A stretch of DNA of 7,740 nt from Actinomycetota bacterium (GTDB lineage: Bacteria; Actinomycetota; Thermoleophilia; Solirubrobacterales; 70-9), in the NCBI GenBank assembly GCA_005884985.1, contig VAYK01000184.1:1-7740 (forward strand), written 5' to 3'. The translations under genes and the position numbers were made by a program. A model generated the notes under the pieces. That model saw only the letters and a list, made by a program, of their open reading frames with translations, was not told the origin of the DNA and did not search any database. This document shows, in pieces, positions 5,831-7,740 of this stretch; the first letter of the stretch is position 1, and every line of letters starts with the position of its first letter.

Positions 5831-6724
5831 TTGACCGTCACCGCGAGGCCTTGGTCGCGCCGGATCGAGGTCTCACGCCGGGCCTGGCTCGCCCGCTACC
5901 TACGCGCGTTCTGGCACCGCGCCTACCAGGAGAACATCACCGGGCTAGCGGGGATGGTCGCTTACAACCTGGTCCTCGTGCTGTTCCCGTTCGCGCTCCT
6001 TGCGCTGTTCATCTTCGGGCGCGTGATTCAGAGCCCCAGCGTCGAGGAGAGCGTGGTCAACGACCTCCAACGCCTGTTCCCCGCGGTCGAGCTGACGACC
6101 CTCAAGAGCACCCTGGACCACATCCGCGACAGCTCGACAACGATCGGGCTCGCGGCGGCGATCGGTGCGGTCTGGATCGGGACCTCGTTCTGGGGCGCGA
6201 TGGACACAGCCTTCTGCCGCATTTATCACGTCCAGTGCCGGGGTTGGCTCGAGCAGAAGCGCTTCGCGATCGTGATGCTGCTGGTGGTGACCCTGTTCCT
6301 CGCGGCGAGTGTCGTCGTCCCCACCCTGGAGGGCGTGCTCGTCTCCAGCGCCGCCGACCTTCCGCTCGGGCTATCTCATATCAAGGGGATCGCCAGCGTG
6401 CTGCTCCTGCTGGCTGCCCTAACGGGAACGTTCCTGCTCTGCAGCGTGATCTACTATTCCGTCCCCAAGGGGCACGTGCCATGGCACGGAGTGTGGCCCG
6501 GCGCGCTGTTCGTGACCGTGACCACGGGTATCGCCAACGCCGTCTATCCGTTGTACCTCACGCAGGTCTCCAGCGTCGGCGAGGTGGGCGGAACGATCGG
6601 TTTCATTCTCGTCGCCCTGGTCTGGTTCTACCTGGTCAGCCTCTCGCTGATGGCGGGGGCGGTGATCAACGCGCTCCGCTACGAGCTCCGCGACACAGGG
6701 ACGATGAAGATCGGCCCAAGCTAG
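5831..6724 (+). CDS. YihY/BrkB-family integral membrane protein
   Basis: A 297-residue polytopic membrane protein of the YihY/BrkB (old name RNase BN-like) family. Members are inner-membrane proteins of uncertain, possibly transport, function; the RNase BN assignment in E. coli was later corrected to another gene. The family core is visible: an amphipathic N-terminal helix (about 16-36), then NITGLAGMVAYNLVLVLFPF leading into TM1 (about 43-64). Further membrane segments lie near 104-125, 146-168, 186-209, 222-244 and 254-280, six in all. The VPKGHVPWHGVWPGALF motif (211-227) before TM5 is typical. The start is TTG at 5831, preceded by GGCGGA with 6-base spacing. It is the furthest upstream start in this frame, and the next internal Met (42) would cut into TM1. 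It follows the small Pro/Arg-rich gene by 31 bases and converges on glpX with overlapping stop codons. Length and topology are normal. Confidence 0.9.
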   Translation: MTVTARPWSRRIEVSRRAWLARYLRAFWHRAYQENITGLAGMVAYNLVLVLFPFALLALFIFGRVIQSPSVEESVVNDLQRLFPAVELTTLKSTLDHIRDSSTTIGLAAAIGAVWIGTSFWGAMDTAFCRIYHVQCRGWLEQKRFAIVMLLVVTLFLAASVVVPTLEGVLVSSAADLPLGLSHIKGIASVLLLLAALTGTFLLCSVIYYSVPKGHVPWHGVWPGALFVTVTTGIANAVYPLYLTQVSSVGEVGGTIGFILVALVWFYLVSLSLMAGAVINALRYELRDTGTMKIGPS

Positions 6725-7716
6725 CCGTAACGCCCGCCGGTCACCTCTCTGAGCTTTGGGCGATCGTGGCGCGCTTGCACTTTCCGCACGGTGCCGGAGC
6801 GCGAGCGCATCACAAGCGACTCCGTCGTCGCGTGGCCGTCGCCCAGGTAACGAACGCCCTGCAGGAGGTCGCCGTCGGTGACCCCGGTTGCGGCAAAGAA
6901 GACGTTGTTGCCGGCGACCAGTCGATCGGCGTCGAGCACCTCGTCGAGCACGTAGCCGGCGTCGACCGCGGCCTGGCGCTCGGAGTCGTCGCGGGGCCAC
7001 AGCCTGCCGAGCAGCTGGCCGCCCAGGCACTTGATCGCCCCGGCCGACAGCACGCCCTCCGGCGTGCCGCCGATGCCCCACAGCAGGTCGACCCCCGTTC
7101 CCTGGCTGACTGCGAGCAGGGCCGCCGCGACGTCACCGTCCGTAATGAAGCGGATCCGCCCCCCCGCCTCGCGGACCCGCTTTACGGTGTCCTCGTGGCG
7201 GGGGCGGGCGAGCATGATCACGGTGACGTCGCCCACCTCGACCCGCCTGCGCTCCGCGACCCGCCTCATCACCTCGGCCAGCGGGTCGGTAAGACTCAGG
7301 CAGTCGGCGATCTTGGGGCCGCCTGCGATCTTCTCCATGTAGACGCAGGGGCCTGGGTCGAACATCGTCCCCCGTTCCGACAGCGCGATCACCGCGAGCG
7401 CTGCGGGCTGGCCCTGGGCAGTGAGCCGGGTGCCCTCGAGCGGATCCACGGCGATGTCCACTTCCGGCGGGCTGCCGTCGCCAATCCGCTCGCCGTTGTA
7501 GAGCATCGGCGCCTCGTCCTTCTCGCCCTCGCCGATCACGACGACGCCGTCCATCGGCACCGTGTCGAGCATCAGCCGCATCGCGTCGACGGCCGCCTGG
7601 TCGGCCGCCTCCTTCTCCCCGCGGCCCACCCAACGGGCGGCGGCGAGCGCCGCTGCCTCGGTAACGCGGACCAGCTCGAGGGCGAGGTTGCGGTCGGGCC
7701 TGGTGCCCGAGCGCAC
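6721..7716 (-). CDS. glpX: Class II fructose-1,6-bisphosphatase (GlpX)
   Basis: Hydrolyses fructose 1,6-bisphosphate to fructose 6-phosphate and phosphate, the committed step of gluconeogenesis, in the cytosol with Mn2+ or Mg2+. The 331 residues from the GTG at 7716 carry the class II signatures: DQAAVDAMR (39-47); the metal-binding GEGEKDEAPMLYNGE (62-76); DPLEGT (91-96); YMEK (126-129); RPRH (171-174); DGDVAAALL (193-201); GIGGTPEGV (214-222); and ATTESLVMRS near the C-terminus (296-305). Length is normal for GlpX, and this is the usual FBPase type in Actinomycetota. The start is uncertain: the frame stays open to the right edge of the window with no ATG, and no ribosome-binding site precedes the GTG. 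The true start may lie a few codons beyond 7740. Conserved sequence begins at about residue 8 (DRNLALELVRVTEAAAL), so little is missing. Its TAG overlaps the TAG of the convergent yihY-type gene. Confidence 0.95.
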   Translation of the reverse strand: MRSGTRPDRNLALELVRVTEAAALAAARWVGRGEKEAADQAAVDAMRLMLDTVPMDGVVVIGEGEKDEAPMLYNGERIGDGSPPEVDIAVDPLEGTRLTAQGQPAALAVIALSERGTMFDPGPCVYMEKIAGGPKIADCLSLTDPLAEVMRRVAERRRVEVGDVTVIMLARPRHEDTVKRVREAGGRIRFITDGDVAAALLAVSQGTGVDLLWGIGGTPEGVLSAGAIKCLGGQLLGRLWPRDDSERQAAVDAGYVLDEVLDADRLVAGNNVFFAATGVTDGDLLQGVRYLGDGHATTESLVMRSRSGTVRKVQARHDRPKLREVTGGRYG

Positions 7717-7740
7717 GTCGTGCGAGATGACGCCTGAAGC

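Noticed and set aside
5851..7737. 628-residue plus-strand open frame
   Set aside because: It overlaps the clear membrane-protein gene in another frame and is antisense to glpX; both have unmistakable family motifs, so this is a shadow.

Overview
The window is GC-rich bacterial DNA with dense housekeeping-type genes. Codon use is GC-biased and the primary sigma factor has the Actinomycetota-type architecture. A PilT-type ATPase, a class II (GlpX) fructose-1,6-bisphosphatase and a YihY/BrkB membrane protein are also present. Together these suggest a deep-branching actinobacterium such as class Thermoleophilia (Solirubrobacterales-like). That placement is inference from family resemblance; there is no rRNA to settle it.

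Layout. Five genes run leftward from about 4975 to beyond base 1. In transcription order they are: the primary sigma factor (4975 to 3872); a small zinc-ribbon/HTH-like protein (about 3735 to 3385) whose apparent start codon is ATC; a PilT-family ATPase (3319 to 2156); an HxlR-family regulator (2090 to 1743); and a large uncharacterised acidic-tailed protein (1577 to beyond base 1). A divergent control region at 4976-5427 separates this block from a rightward pair. That pair is a small Pro/Arg-rich protein (5428-5799) and a YihY/BrkB-type six-helix membrane protein (5831-6724). A class II FBPase (7716 to 6721) converges on the membrane protein so tightly that the two stop codons share one CTAG.

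How the parts relate. The sigma factor provides promoter recognition for the whole cell. The small zinc-ribbon protein downstream of it, with an HTH-like tail, may be a regulator, but nothing in the sequence shows its target. PilT is normally a pilus-retraction motor, yet no other pilus gene is visible here. HxlR proteins are small winged-helix regulators, and this one has a possible promoter and a short palindrome just upstream. GlpX is the gluconeogenic FBPase. I see no mobile element, CRISPR array, rRNA or tRNA, and no clear defence or biosynthetic system.

The most interesting material is regulatory. The sigma-factor leader contains a hairpin followed by five T's, about 75 nt downstream of a good promoter match, which suggests either an attenuated leader or a small RNA. 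The zinc-ribbon gene has a textbook Shine-Dalgarno sequence in front of an ATC codon and no canonical start that would preserve its first CxxC pair.
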